The translations under genes and the position numbers were made by a program. Below are positions 1 to 9,070 of a stretch of 51,150 bases of DNA, one piece after another. The stretch's first letter is position 1; every line of letters begins with the position of its first letter. Source of the DNA: Porticoccaceae bacterium (GTDB lineage Bacteria > Pseudomonadota > Gammaproteobacteria > Pseudomonadales > Porticoccaceae); NCBI GenBank assembly GCA_029238255.1, contig JAQWGK010000015.1, positions 1 to 51,150 on the forward strand, written 5' to 3'. The notes under the pieces are model-generated. The model made no database searches. It was not told where the DNA came from and worked only from the letters and a program-made list of their open reading frames with translations.

Positions 1-34
1 GTTGGGAACCATCAGGCAGGGTAATTGCGGGCAT
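1..34 (-). CDS. thrS: Threonyl-tRNA synthetase, N-terminal fragment
   Basis: The window edge cuts this gene after 11 codons. The ATG is the complement of 32-34 and the visible peptide is MPAITLPDGSQ, which matches the start of ThrRS (the TGS domain opening, usually MPVITLPDGSQ). ThrRS charges tRNA-Thr in the cytoplasm. A purine-rich stretch (complement of about 43-52, AAAAGGAAAA) lies at ribosome-binding distance. The assignment rests on only 11 residues, but they are highly characteristic. Confidence 0.82.
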   Translation of the reverse strand, partial: MPAITLPDGSQ

Positions 35-99
35 AGTGCTTTTCCTTTTCAGTGGTGACCCATACCAGGGGCCACTTGAGTTAAATTTAATAAGCGCGC

Positions 100-127
100 A
101 TTTTACTCTGTATGGAATGAGTTACAA
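100..127 (-). promoter_or_regulatory. Putative sigma70 promoter for thrS
   Basis: On the minus strand TTGTAA (complement of 122-127) is followed after 16 bp by TAAAAT (complement of 100-105). It would give a leader of about 60 nt before the thrS ATG. The match is visual only; the spacer is one base shorter than optimal. Confidence 0.35.
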
Positions 128-214
128 GCCCGCTACTTTATAAACAAAGCAAAGGTTGCAATTGAATCTCAAGCGCCCTATAAAAGCCCCCTTAATAGAT
201 AGCTGGAAAAGCCT

Positions 215-667
215 GTGAAAATTTATGTGGATGCCGATGCCTGCCCTACGGTGATTAAAGATATTCTCTATCGAGTTTCACAGCGCACCGGGATTGAACT
301 GATTCTGGTTGCCAATCAGGCGCTATCAACACCGCGAATTCCAACCGTGCGCTCCATTCAGGTGAGCTCAGGCTTTGATGTGGCGGATGATCATATAGTG
401 CAGTTGGTGGAGAAAGATGATCTGGTGATTACCGCCGATATTCCGCTGGCCGCAGAAGTGATTGATAAAGGAGGTAAGGCTTTAAACCCGAGGGGTGAGC
501 TTTACAGCAAAGCGAATATTAAGGCGCGACTCAATATGCGTGATTTTATGGACAGTATGCGCAATAGCGGCGTGCAGGTTGGCGGTGGGCCTCCACCCTT
601 AACACAACGTGATCGTATGGAGTTTGCCAATGCGCTGGATAAGTATGTGGCGGAGTCTAATAAATAA
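215..667 (+). CDS. UPF0178 (YaiI/YqxD, DUF188) family protein
   Basis: The 150-residue product has the typical family opening [11 protein letters not shown] and the conserved segments VTADIPLA-like ([15 protein letters not shown]) and [11 protein letters not shown] near the C terminus. Length agrees with E. coli YaiI (about 150 aa). The family has a PIN-like fold with conserved aspartates (D7, D9 here) and is suspected to be a nuclease, but its function is not established. The start is a GTG at 215; the peptide after it matches the family start exactly, which fixes the choice. It is divergent from thrS and is followed closely by a repeat array. Confidence 0.85.
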   Translation: MKIYVDADACPTVIKDILYRVSQRTGIELILVANQALSTPRIPTVRSIQVSSGFDVADDHIVQLVEKDDLVITADIPLAAEVIDKGGKALNPRGELYSKANIKARLNMRDFMDSMRNSGVQVGGGPPPLTQRDRMEFANALDKYVAESNK

Positions 668-686
668 GTTGGAGTGGACTGCATAA

Positions 687-906
687 GATCCTTCGGCTTC
701 GCTCAGGATGACAGTGGCTTCGCGCAGGATGACGGTGGCTTCGCGCAGGATGACGGTGGGTTCGCTCAGGATTACTGTGGGTTCGCTCAGGATGACGGTG
801 GGTTCGCTCAGGATTACGATGGGTTCGCTCTAAATGGCAGTGGGCCTGCTCTGAATGAGAACCTACCCAGCGTCATCCTGAGAGAGCGCAGCGAACCGAA
901 GGACCT
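687..906. repeat. 21-bp tandem array flanked by inverted dispersed repeats
   Basis: Eight tandem units of 21 bp run from 695 to about 862 (starts 695, 716, 737, 758, 779, 800, 821, 842), variants of GGCTTCGCTCAGGATGACAGT; the last two are degenerate. The left flank at 687-712 (GATCCTTCGG...AGGATGAC) and the right flank at 872-906 (GTCATCCTGAG...GAAGGACCTC) are inverted copies of the same dispersed element, so the whole is a giant imperfect palindrome with an expanded centre. The frame 674-940 is open and would give GFAQDD repeats, but this is an effect of the repeat and not a believable gene. Confidence 0.85.
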
Positions 907-936
907 CCTCCAGTTTACAACCATACCTCACTACTC

Positions 937-1212
937 TTAACCAACCCCATCCAACATCCGCCCAACTTGCGCCGCAGTAAAAGGCCAGCCCTTCTCATCA
1001 CCATTGGGCAGTGCAACAACCGGAATCCGAATTCCATACTTTTCTTTCAAACTTTCATCATCCTGAATATTCACCTCGACCAACGCCCAACCCTTCTCCG
1101 TTAATAACGGATAGAGGATCGCCTTAGCCTGTTCACAGAGATGGCAGTTGGGGCCACTGTAGATGGTTAAACGATTAACCAAAACTGCTGCGCCTGGTGA
1201 TCTTCCAGACAT
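937..1212 (-). CDS. Glutaredoxin-like (DUF836) thiol protein
   Basis: A small thioredoxin-fold protein with the redox motif SGPNCHLCEQAK (CxxC) followed by a ferredoxin-like segment, WALVEVNIQDDESLKEKYG, and a cis-proline motif IRIPVVALP. This is the pattern of the glutaredoxin-like DUF836 family. The start is uncertain. ATG at 1212 overlaps the end of rlmKL by 38 bp; a TTG at 1182 (peptide MVNRLTIYSGPNCHLC) gives a more usual N terminus and only an 8-bp overlap. Either way it is translationally coupled to rlmKL and probably co-transcribed. Its redox partner is not shown by the sequence. Confidence 0.75.
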   Translation of the reverse strand: MSGRSPGAAVLVNRLTIYSGPNCHLCEQAKAILYPLLTEKGWALVEVNIQDDESLKEKYGIRIPVVALPNGDEKGWPFTAAQVGRMLDGVG

Positions 1213-3352
1213 TGTGAATACGCGGGTTTCTCTCAAAATCCATATCCAGTGTCTGGGGGGTAATATTCTCACAGTCAAACTGGCGTAGAGTCAGCTCATC
1301 CATCTTAAACTTTCGGAAGTTATTGGAGAAAATCAGCACTCCGTCTGGAGCCAGTTTGGCCATAGAGTTACGAATAAGGTCGCCGTGATCGCGCTGTACA
1401 TCCAATACCGAATCCATCTTTTTCGAGTTTGAAAAAGTTGGCGGATCAAGGAAGATCACATCGTACTGTTCGCCATCCATCTCTAACCATTTCAGACAGT
1501 CAGCGCGCAGTAGATGATGGTTTTTGGCACTGAGTTTATTGAGATCAAAATTGCGCTGCGCCCAATCCAGATAGGTATTGGACATATCAATACTCAGGGT
1601 GCTTTTAGCCCCACCCAGCGCCGCCTGAACTGAGACTGCTGCTGTATAGCAAAACAAATTGAGAAGGCGTTTACCCTTAGCCAGTTCTGCAACCATTCGT
1701 CGCACCGGACGGTGATCGAGAAATAGTCCAGTATCCAAATAGTCTGACAGGTTAGCCTCAAACTGCGCCTCACCCTCATAGACAACCATGGTTTGACTAG
1801 GGCCTTCGTTAAACCGTTGGTACTGGTTATCACCCTTTTGGCGACGGCGCTCTTTATAGTGAATCTGGCCATCGACTTCACTGGCAAATTCTTTAACCGC
1901 CTGTTTAACCTCGGCAAAGCGCTCGCGGGCAACGCGATCATCAATAGTTCCCGGTGGCGCATATTCCTGCACATGCACCGAGTCCTCATAGATATCGATA
2001 GCCACTGAGTACTCGGGAATATCTGCATCATAGAGTCGGTAACAGCTAGTATCGGTTTTATTCAACCACTTGTTTAGCTTGCGCTGATTTTTAATCAGGC
2101 GATTGAGCACCATGGTTGCGCCTTCGGTTAATACCTGGGCTGGGGCTGGTGTATTCAAACGCTGTTCAATTTTTGCTGATCGCGAGGTCAAATCTTCAAA
2201 CATCAACAGCTTACAGGGGATGGTGCCGTTAAAGAGTTTGTACTGTTTGGTCGGCGTCAGATCGGTCTCGCGACCCAGTTCAATATTGCCGGTAAAAACG
2301 CCGGCCTTCCAACCCTGAAAGTTCTTCTGCAGCACCGAACCGAGTTTTTGGTAGATTGGAATCAGACCATCAAAATCGCCGAGACGCTCGCCGTAGGGAG
2401 GGTTGGTAATTAACAGACCGTAGTCAGCGGTAGCCTTACCAAACTGATCGATCGGCTTATGGGCCAGACGGATATGCTCATCCAGTCCGGCTTTTTCAAT
2501 ATTTAAAGTGGCGAACTCCAGTACTCGAGGATTGGCATCGTAGCCACGGAAATCCAGTTCCAGAGCCTCAAGGCCGTCGGCCTTGCGCTGCAGGGCCTCA
2601 TCGAAAACTGTCTGCCAAAGCTCCTGATCATGCTGCTTCCAATCGCTAAAGCCATAGCGTTCACGAAGTATGCCCGGGGCAATATCTGCGGCCATCATCG
2701 CGCCTTCGATAATTAGCGTGGCACTACCGCACATGGGGTCGAGCAGTGCTGCGCCATTCTTCATCATCTCCGGCCAACCGGCGCGCAACAGCAGAGCCGC
2801 GGCGAGATTTTCTTTAATTGGTGCACTGCCCTGCCCGCTTCGGTAACCGCGACGGTGCAGACTCTCACCAGAGATATCCAGAGAGACCGCTACCTGACCT
2901 TTGTGCTGACGCACCTGAATGCGGATATCAGGATTCTTGGTGTCCACATTGGGGCGCTCGCCCTCTTCACGGCGAATACGATCGACAATCGCATCCTTAA
3001 CGCGCTGGGAACCATACATGGTGTTATCGACCAGACGGGAGGTTCCGATAAAGTCGATAGCAATCGTTTGCTCAGCAGAGAAGTGCTCTTCCCAAGGAAT
3101 ATCCAGACATTCCTGATAGAGTTGATCTTCCTCATTCAACATAAATTGATGCAGCGGCATCAGTATTCTATTGGCGAGTCGCGACCAGAGACAGGCGCGA
3201 TAGGCCAATTCCCGAGTGCCCTCGAAGTGGACTGCGGCTACGGTCTCTTTGGTGCTCTCAGCGCCCAGCGCCTGCAACTCCTGGGCGAGCAACTGCTCAA
3301 GCCCCTTGGGACAGGTGGCTAACCAAGCCTGATCGACTGAATCTGATGACAC
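1175..3352 (-). CDS. rlmL: Bifunctional 23S rRNA methyltransferase RlmKL
   Basis: The 725-residue protein fuses two SAM methyltransferases as in E. coli RlmKL (702 aa). It methylates 23S rRNA at G2445 (N2, RlmL half) and G2069 (N7, RlmK half). Order: N-terminal THUMP region (about 1-160), first Rossmann domain with LLDPMCGSATLIIEGA and catalytic NPPYGERLG, then the second domain with LLNLFCYTAAVSV and FLDPPTFSNSKKM. The start is GTG at 3352, preceded by AAAGGAC at good spacing. The glutaredoxin-like gene overlaps its 3' end. Confidence 0.95.
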   Translation of the reverse strand: MSSDSVDQAWLATCPKGLEQLLAQELQALGAESTKETVAAVHFEGTRELAYRACLWSRLANRILMPLHQFMLNEEDQLYQECLDIPWEEHFSAEQTIAIDFIGTSRLVDNTMYGSQRVKDAIVDRIRREEGERPNVDTKNPDIRIQVRQHKGQVAVSLDISGESLHRRGYRSGQGSAPIKENLAAALLLRAGWPEMMKNGAALLDPMCGSATLIIEGAMMAADIAPGILRERYGFSDWKQHDQELWQTVFDEALQRKADGLEALELDFRGYDANPRVLEFATLNIEKAGLDEHIRLAHKPIDQFGKATADYGLLITNPPYGERLGDFDGLIPIYQKLGSVLQKNFQGWKAGVFTGNIELGRETDLTPTKQYKLFNGTIPCKLLMFEDLTSRSAKIEQRLNTPAPAQVLTEGATMVLNRLIKNQRKLNKWLNKTDTSCYRLYDADIPEYSVAIDIYEDSVHVQEYAPPGTIDDRVARERFAEVKQAVKEFASEVDGQIHYKERRRQKGDNQYQRFNEGPSQTMVVYEGEAQFEANLSDYLDTGLFLDHRPVRRMVAELAKGKRLLNLFCYTAAVSVQAALGGAKSTLSIDMSNTYLDWAQRNFDLNKLSAKNHHLLRADCLKWLEMDGEQYDVIFLDPPTFSNSKKMDSVLDVQRDHGDLIRNSMAKLAPDGVLIFSNNFRKFKMDELTLRQFDCENITPQTLDMDFERNPRIHNVWKITRRSSFG

Positions 3353-3510
3353 AAATATTGTCCTTTTATTACTTTGAGGATTAAAACCCGCTCTGTATAG
3401 ACTAACAAAATCTTCGACAGCGTCGACAGAATTTGGTCAACTGTACCTAGCGCTTAAAAAAGGCGCTCATTCTATCGCTCTTTACACAATTTTGTTTGAT
3501 AAAAACTGCT

Positions 3511-3533
3511 CTCAGCAAGTTTTTCAAGCTGAG
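3511..3533 (+). other. Stem-loop in the rmf 5' leader
   Basis: CTCAGC (3511-3516) can pair with GCTGAG (3528-3533) around an 11-nt loop. It ends about 24 nt before the AGGAG ribosome-binding site of rmf. It may affect mRNA stability or translation; this is an inference from pairing alone. Confidence 0.35.
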
Positions 3534-3568
3534 TGTCGGTTTCCTACCCAAACCGTTAGGAGATATAA

Positions 3569-3775
3569 GTGAAAAAACATAAAAGAGATCCACAGCACCG
3601 TTCCTATGTAAAAGGCTACCAAGCTGCTGTTATAGGACGATCAATAGAAGCCTGCCCCTATCAAGAACAATCACAAATGGCCTATCACTGGTCACGGGGT
3701 TGGCGCGAAGGACGCGAAGATTTTTGGAATGGATTTAATCAGGCCAGCTTCCAACAGAAAGCGGCCAGTTTATAA
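3569..3775 (+). CDS. rmf: Ribosome modulation factor
   Basis: The 68-residue basic protein opens MKKHKRDPQHRSYVKGYQAAV and contains the conserved Rmf segments CPYQ, WSRGWREGREDFWNGF. Rmf drives 70S ribosomes to dimerise into inactive 100S particles in stationary phase or starvation. Length is close to E. coli Rmf (55 aa) with a longer tail. Start GTG at 3569 is set by TAGGAG at 3557-3562 and by the family N terminus. It is a stand-alone transcription unit with a stem-loop in its leader and several in its 3' UTR. Confidence 0.93.
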   Translation: MKKHKRDPQHRSYVKGYQAAVIGRSIEACPYQEQSQMAYHWSRGWREGREDFWNGFNQASFQQKAASL

Positions 3776-3785
3776 AACAACTCTC

Positions 3786-3843
3786 CATCTGGGCTCAAGC
3801 CCAACATGACAAAACAAAAACTTAAGCGGGATAAGTCCCGCTT
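3786..3843 (+). repeat. Stem-loops in the rmf 3' UTR
   Basis: Two hairpins lie between the rmf stop and its terminator: GGGCT-CA-AGCCC at 3791-3802, and a perfect 8-bp stem AAGCGGGA/TCCCGCTT with a 4-nt loop at 3824-3843. Neither has a T tract, so they are not terminators themselves. The first one (TCTGGGCTCAAGCCCAACATGAC) resembles a dispersed element also seen near 36730. Confidence 0.6.
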
Positions 3844-3883
3844 CCGGCTCACCAAATAATAAAAGTTTGTGATGAGCCACCAC

Positions 3884-3920
3884 AAAGGCCGCAACTCATG
3901 CGAAGTTGTGGCCTTTTTTT
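3884..3920 (+). terminator. Rho-independent terminator of rmf
   Basis: A 13-bp stem (3884-3896 with 3904-3916, one G-U pair) with a 7-nt loop runs into a T tract on the plus strand (TTTTTTT, 3914-3920). It is about 110 nt downstream of the rmf stop codon. Confidence 0.85.
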
Positions 3921-3968
3921 ATATTGAAATTTTTATTTATATCAAGCTTTGGCTGGAGAGCTGGCTAA

Positions 3969-4003
3969 AGATCTCTCGTCGCTTTGCTCTGTCGAGATAA
4001 CAG
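3969..4003. repeat. Dispersed repeat copy (TCGTCGCT...GATAACAG type)
   Basis: AGATCTCTCGTCGCTTTGCT followed by CTGTCGAGATAACAG closely matches segments at 18268-18300 and, inverted, at 36759-36800. It sits just beyond the gdhB stop codon. Confidence 0.6.
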
Positions 4004-4008
4004 TTAGC

Positions 4009-7000
4009 CTAAGACCGAGCTGCATCCACCGATGACTCCACCAAATCTAACAGCTCGCGCAGCGCTACGGAGACCATCGCAAAGTCAGGCACCGAACCCC
4101 GTCGCAACTCGACTACCATAGCTTTCCAGCGGGCAATCAACTGGGACTGCTGAATCTGCCAGTCGGCAAATAATTGCTCTATATCCTCTGACGGGTGGCC
4201 CTTGAGAAGACAGCTTGTCAGTTGGCGACGCTGGCTCTCCAGATCATCCACATAGGACTCACGGGCCAAATCCTGCCAGCGGTTTTGCGGCTGCAGGGCG
4301 ACAATCTGAGACATAAACCAATCCAGTGACAGATCTTCACCGAGCTTAAAGGCCAGGCGGGCAACCAACTCTGCGGGGCGCTCCAGACGGAGTGCCATCT
4401 CGACAGTGCCAACACTGATAAACATACTTTCCGCGGTGGCCAGCGTTGCAGCTACCGACTCTTCGACACCCAGATCAATGAGCTGAGTTTTTTCAATATG
4501 CCACAGCCGATTCCATTCCGACTCATGGAGGTCCGGTAACTTTTTCAGTACCAACGCCAGTGGCTCCGCCAGACTTTGGATAGTCTGATGGCAGTGAAGA
4601 TTTAGCCGCCGATTGCGCAACAGCCAACGGCTTGAGCGGCGCACCAGACGCATCAAAATATGCAGCAGATCCAACTGCAGCGAGGCGGATAAACTATCCC
4701 CGCTGTTCTCAATTTTTTGCCATAACTCATTGATGCCGAGAATATTGATACTGATGGTAAAGGCGCGAACAATATCCGCCGCACTGGCACCGGTAGACTC
4801 CGACTGACGGAAGAAAAAAGTAAAGCCCGCTCGATCGACCATATCATTGGCCAACTGAGTGGCGGCTATTTCTGGTCGCAACTGATGCTCGGCAATCTCG
4901 TCCGGATACTGCTCAACTAATGATTGAGGAAATGCCTGATTAACTGATTTAGCCAGTACAGGATCATCGAGCAGATTGGCGTCAAGTAACGCCTCTTTAA
5001 GCATCACTTTTGAATAACAGACCAATACCGCCAACTCTGGTCGTGTCCACACGGGCTGACCGCGACGCAGACGATCACTGAGCTGTTCATCAGTGGGTAA
5101 AAATTCCAATTCTCTATCGAGCTTGCCGCTATCTTCCAACCAACCCATAAAGCGCTGATATTCAGCGTACTGCTGCTCACTGCGATGCATGGCCAAACTA
5201 ATCGCCTGGGTTTGACGGGCGTTATTGTGCAGCACCAATTCGGCCACAGCATCGGTCATAGAGGCCAAAAAGCGATTGCGCTGCTCTGCGCTTAAGCTGC
5301 CCTCTCGAACTTTTTTATTGAGCAAAATTTTGATATTAACTTCGTGATCCGAACAGTCGACACCGGCGGCATTATCAATAAAGTCGGTATTACAAATACC
5401 TCCGCTCAGGCTGTACTCAATACGCCCGCGCTGAGTCAGCCCCAGATTGCCGCCCTCACCAAACACCTTACAGCGCAGATCGCGGCCATTGACCCGCAGC
5501 CCATCATTAGCCCGATCACCGACCTCGGCATTATTTTCCGAAGCGGCTTTAACATAGGTGCCAATACCCCCATTCCAAATCAAATCCACCGGCGATTTAA
5601 GAATTGCTGTGATTAACTCTGCGGGTGTGACTTTATTTTTCTCCAGCGCAAAGCGCGCCATAATCTCCGGCGTTAGCTGCAGTGACTTGGCCGATCGCGA
5701 ATAGACTGCACTGCCCTTGGACATCAGTGACTTATCAAAGTCATCCCAGGTCGCTCGGGGTGTTTCAAAAAGTCGCTTGCGCTCGACAAAGGTCGCAGCA
5801 CAATCCGGATTTGGATCGACAAATATATGCAGATGGTTAAAGGCCGCCACCAGCTGAATATGCTTTGAGAGCAACATGCCATTGCCGAACACGTCGCCCC
5901 CCATATCGCCAATACCCACAACGGTGAAATCCTCGCGCTGAATATCTCTGCCAATCTCGCGAAAATGTCGCTGCACCGCAACCCAGCCACCGCGAGCGGT
6001 AATACCCATTGCCTTGTGGTCGTAACCATTGCCGCCACCGGAGGCAAAAGCATCTCCAAGCCAGAAGTTATTGGCTTCGGATATCTGGTTAGCCGTATCC
6101 GAGAAGGTCGCAGTGCCCTTATCAGCGGCCACCACCAGATAGGGATCATCACCATCGCGACGGACCGTATCGCTGGCAGTCATAATCTCACCCTCGATCA
6201 GGTTGTCGCTAATATCTAGCAGCGCCTGTACATAGAGCATATAACTGGAGATACCCTCCTGCAGCCAGGCCTCACGACCGGCAGCCATATTTGCCTGCTT
6301 GGCAACAAAGCCACCCTTGGCTCCAGTTGGCACAATCACCGCATTTTTAACCTGCTGTGCCTTGACCAGACCCAGTACCTCGGTGCGGTAATCCTCGAAA
6401 CGATCGGACCAGCGCAATCCGCCACGGGCCACTTTGCCGCCGCGCAGATGCACGCCCTCAACTCTGGGGGAATAGACAAATATTTCATATTCGGGGCGCG
6501 GTTTGGGGGCCAGAGAAATCTTGCCGGCCTGCAGTTTTACCGAGATATAAGATTTCGAGCTGCCGTCCGCAAACGTCTGGAAGAAGTTGGTTCTCAGGGT
6601 TGCCTCAAGCACCTCGAGATAGCCGCGCAGCACCATATCTTCGCTGACATTCTCAACGGCATCTATACTCTGTCGGATCTTATTCGAGAGTCCCTCAGAG
6701 CGATCACTGGGGCTCTTTTCCGCCGCATAACGGGGATCAAAGTAGCTCTTAAACAGCGCCACAAGGTTGCGTGTTATATCCAGATGACCGGCCAGCGTAT
6801 CGGCAATAAAATTCTGACTGTAAGCAATACCCAACTGCTTTAGATAGCGAGCATAGAGCCGTAACATAGCCACCGAGCGCCAATCGAGACGCGCACCAAT
6901 CACCAGACGATTAAAGCTGTCGTTTTCCGCCTCACCTTGCCAGACCACTCGCAGTGCATCTTTAAAACTGCCCTGCACTGCCGAGACATCCACATTCACA

Positions 7001-8868
7001 TCCAGAGAAAATGACAAGCGGAAATCCTGCAGCCAGATTTGATGGCCGCTGTCCGGCACAATCAGATAGGGATGCTCGACCATCACTCTAAAACCGAGAT
7101 TCTCCAGCATCGGAATCATATCCGAGAGTTCCAGTGGGCTATCCCAGTGAAACAGTTTGAGTTGCAGGGAGTTATTGGCTTCGCCATCCAGCTTATTAAA
7201 GGCAATACCGAGCTCGCCGGCACTATCCAATTCATCGATTAACAGCACATCGGCTATAGACTCCAGGGGCTTATAGAGCTCCCGATAAGCCGCGGGAAAG
7301 GCTCGTTGAAACTGCCGCCCCAGCGCCCGCCCATCGCGTTCACCCCAGTAGACCACCGCCTCCTCGGTAAAAGAATCACACCAGTCACTGGTGATAGTAG
7401 CCACCAGTGACTCCAGCTGTTCGCATTCGACCTGCAGATATTTTTTACTGCGCAGTTGGTAGACTAGATGGATTCGAACCAGCACCGACTCGGGCAAAAA
7501 CTGACTGGCAAACTCACTCTCATCGGCATCCAGTTCAGTACCAATCGCCTGTTGAATTTTAATTCGCGCGGCAGTGTTAAATGACTCTCTGGGCAGATAG
7601 ACAATACAGCAGACAAACTTATCAAAGGGATCCGCGTGCATAAATACTTTAATAACCCGACGCTCCTGAATCTGCCAGATTCCAATGGCGGTATCAGCCA
7701 GATCTTCACGACTGAGATGAAAGAGCTCATCCCGGGGATGGAAATCTAAAATGGTCTGCAGGGTTTTGCCGTCGTGGCTGTTCTTCTCAAAACCACAGTT
7801 ATCCATTACCCAGTTCACTTTCTCTCGCAGAATCGGAATGCGCCTTGGGCTGTAGGAATAAAACTGCGAAGTGTACAGGCCGAGAAAGCGCACCTCACCA
7901 ATCGGCTGCTGCCGATCATTAAACCGCTTAACCACCAGATAATCGGAATAGACATTGCGGTGCACTCGCGAACGGCGCGATGACTTGGTAAAGGTCAGAA
8001 TATCGTCGCCCTGATAGAGCGCCACCACACCAGGGCTTAATTGCTTAATAGCCTCTTCGCGGGTATCGCCGCCATACTTGTTTAGCAGTCCGAGGCGACT
8101 GTCAGTCCGCTCCCGCAGATACATCTCACTGCTGCCCTGAACCAAGTCAAATTCCGCACAGCCGAGAAAGGTAAAGTAGCCATTGTAAATCCAGCGCAAA
8201 AACTCCAGTGATTCGCTGACCTCTGGCACATGAGTAGCACTTTTGGTCAGCTCCTCAATAAGCTCGCCAACCCGGGCACGCATCGGGTCAAAATCATCGA
8301 CCACGGCCTGCACATCATCGAGCACTAAAAGCAGATCGCGCTGCAGCTCCGCCAGCTCCGCATCACGATGAATATCCACCTCAATATTAATAAAGGCTTC
8401 GCGCTGAGCGCCCTCTATATAGGATTTATTGATAGTGGTTAGTTGGCCGTTGGTGTCGCGCAGTACCCAGACCGGATTACTCTGCAGGGTAAAGATATTT
8501 AAACCCCGACGATTTAATGCCATACGCAGGGAATCCACCAGAAAAGGCATATCCCGCTGATTGATATAGATAAATGTCTGTGGGCTAGCCCAGCCATCGA
8601 CTTCCGGCTGCGGATTAAAAGCCTTTATTCGGGCTTTATTAGGGGTGCCGTCTGCACTGCTATTTTCCGCAAACTGAAACAGCCCGTAGATATTAAAAAA
8701 GATCTCTTCTTCGGGCCGCGACAGATACTCCGCATCCGGATAGAAATGCATTCCATTGAGTATAAAATCGAGAAATTTTGCCGCTCGCTCTGAGTCGAGT
8801 TTGTCCGCTGCCACTGACCTTAAAATAGTTACCAGCTGTTCTCGGCCAATATTTTTTTTCACATCCAT
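4009..8868 (-). CDS. gdhB: NAD-specific glutamate dehydrogenase, 180-kDa type
   Basis: The protein of about 1619 residues has the length of Pseudomonas aeruginosa GdhB (about 1620). It oxidatively deaminates glutamate to 2-oxoglutarate and ammonium with NAD and supports growth on glutamate and arginine. The catalytic core is in the middle: GGLRWSDRFEDYRTEVLGL, then PTGAKGGFV, VVGIGDMGGDVFGNGML (Rossmann loop) and WNGGIGTYVK. Long N- and C-terminal regulatory domains flank it. The ATG at 8868 (MDVKKNIGREQ) is preferred; an in-frame TTG at 8883 would add five residues but has its purine box too close. It is monocistronic and divergent from the moxR operon. Confidence 0.94.
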   Translation of the reverse strand: MDVKKNIGREQLVTILRSVAADKLDSERAAKFLDFILNGMHFYPDAEYLSRPEEEIFFNIYGLFQFAENSSADGTPNKARIKAFNPQPEVDGWASPQTFIYINQRDMPFLVDSLRMALNRRGLNIFTLQSNPVWVLRDTNGQLTTINKSYIEGAQREAFINIEVDIHRDAELAELQRDLLLVLDDVQAVVDDFDPMRARVGELIEELTKSATHVPEVSESLEFLRWIYNGYFTFLGCAEFDLVQGSSEMYLRERTDSRLGLLNKYGGDTREEAIKQLSPGVVALYQGDDILTFTKSSRRSRVHRNVYSDYLVVKRFNDRQQPIGEVRFLGLYTSQFYSYSPRRIPILREKVNWVMDNCGFEKNSHDGKTLQTILDFHPRDELFHLSREDLADTAIGIWQIQERRVIKVFMHADPFDKFVCCIVYLPRESFNTAARIKIQQAIGTELDADESEFASQFLPESVLVRIHLVYQLRSKKYLQVECEQLESLVATITSDWCDSFTEEAVVYWGERDGRALGRQFQRAFPAAYRELYKPLESIADVLLIDELDSAGELGIAFNKLDGEANNSLQLKLFHWDSPLELSDMIPMLENLGFRVMVEHPYLIVPDSGHQIWLQDFRLSFSLDVNVDVSAVQGSFKDALRVVWQGEAENDSFNRLVIGARLDWRSVAMLRLYARYLKQLGIAYSQNFIADTLAGHLDITRNLVALFKSYFDPRYAAEKSPSDRSEGLSNKIRQSIDAVENVSEDMVLRGYLEVLEATLRTNFFQTFADGSSKSYISVKLQAGKISLAPKPRPEYEIFVYSPRVEGVHLRGGKVARGGLRWSDRFEDYRTEVLGLVKAQQVKNAVIVPTGAKGGFVAKQANMAAGREAWLQEGISSYMLYVQALLDISDNLIEGEIMTASDTVRRDGDDPYLVVAADKGTATFSDTANQISEANNFWLGDAFASGGGNGYDHKAMGITARGGWVAVQRHFREIGRDIQREDFTVVGIGDMGGDVFGNGMLLSKHIQLVAAFNHLHIFVDPNPDCAATFVERKRLFETPRATWDDFDKSLMSKGSAVYSRSAKSLQLTPEIMARFALEKNKVTPAELITAILKSPVDLIWNGGIGTYVKAASENNAEVGDRANDGLRVNGRDLRCKVFGEGGNLGLTQRGRIEYSLSGGICNTDFIDNAAGVDCSDHEVNIKILLNKKVREGSLSAEQRNRFLASMTDAVAELVLHNNARQTQAISLAMHRSEQQYAEYQRFMGWLEDSGKLDRELEFLPTDEQLSDRLRRGQPVWTRPELAVLVCYSKVMLKEALLDANLLDDPVLAKSVNQAFPQSLVEQYPDEIAEHQLRPEIAATQLANDMVDRAGFTFFFRQSESTGASAADIVRAFTISINILGINELWQKIENSGDSLSASLQLDLLHILMRLVRRSSRWLLRNRRLNLHCHQTIQSLAEPLALVLKKLPDLHESEWNRLWHIEKTQLIDLGVEESVAATLATAESMFISVGTVEMALRLERPAELVARLAFKLGEDLSLDWFMSQIVALQPQNRWQDLARESYVDDLESQRRQLTSCLLKGHPSEDIEQLFADWQIQQSQLIARWKAMVVELRRGSVPDFAMVSVALRELLDLVESSVDAARS

Positions 8869-8946
8869 GATCAAGATTTGCAACCTTTTGAAAAAAATTT
8901 AGTCTCTATTAGCGGCTCTAGAAATTTAAATTAATTATGCATAGCT

Positions 8947-8974
8947 TTGACGCTAACGATGCCAATACTATAGC
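8947..8974 (+). promoter_or_regulatory. Putative promoter of the moxR-bat operon
   Basis: TTGACG (8947-8952), a 16-bp spacer and TATAGC (8969-8974) on the plus strand. It lies in the AT-rich divergent spacer between gdhB and moxR and would start transcription near 8981. Visual match only. Confidence 0.42.
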
Positions 8975-9070
8975 TTACAAAATCAGGTTTGTGTGTTAAT
9001 AATTGAGGCACTAGAATGTCTTAAAATTTTGCGCCAAACAGGCTTGAACAACCGCGAACAGGGGAATCTT

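Noticed and set aside
674-940. An open frame of 88 codons encoding GFAQDD repeats
   Set aside because: It is made wholly of the 21-bp tandem array and its flanking dispersed repeats; there is no domain, and the same DNA core occurs in non-coding positions elsewhere in the window.
5344-8000. Several frames of 60-140 codons opposite or inside gdhB
   Set aside because: All lie within the strongly conserved glutamate dehydrogenase coding sequence in other frames and have no family resemblance.
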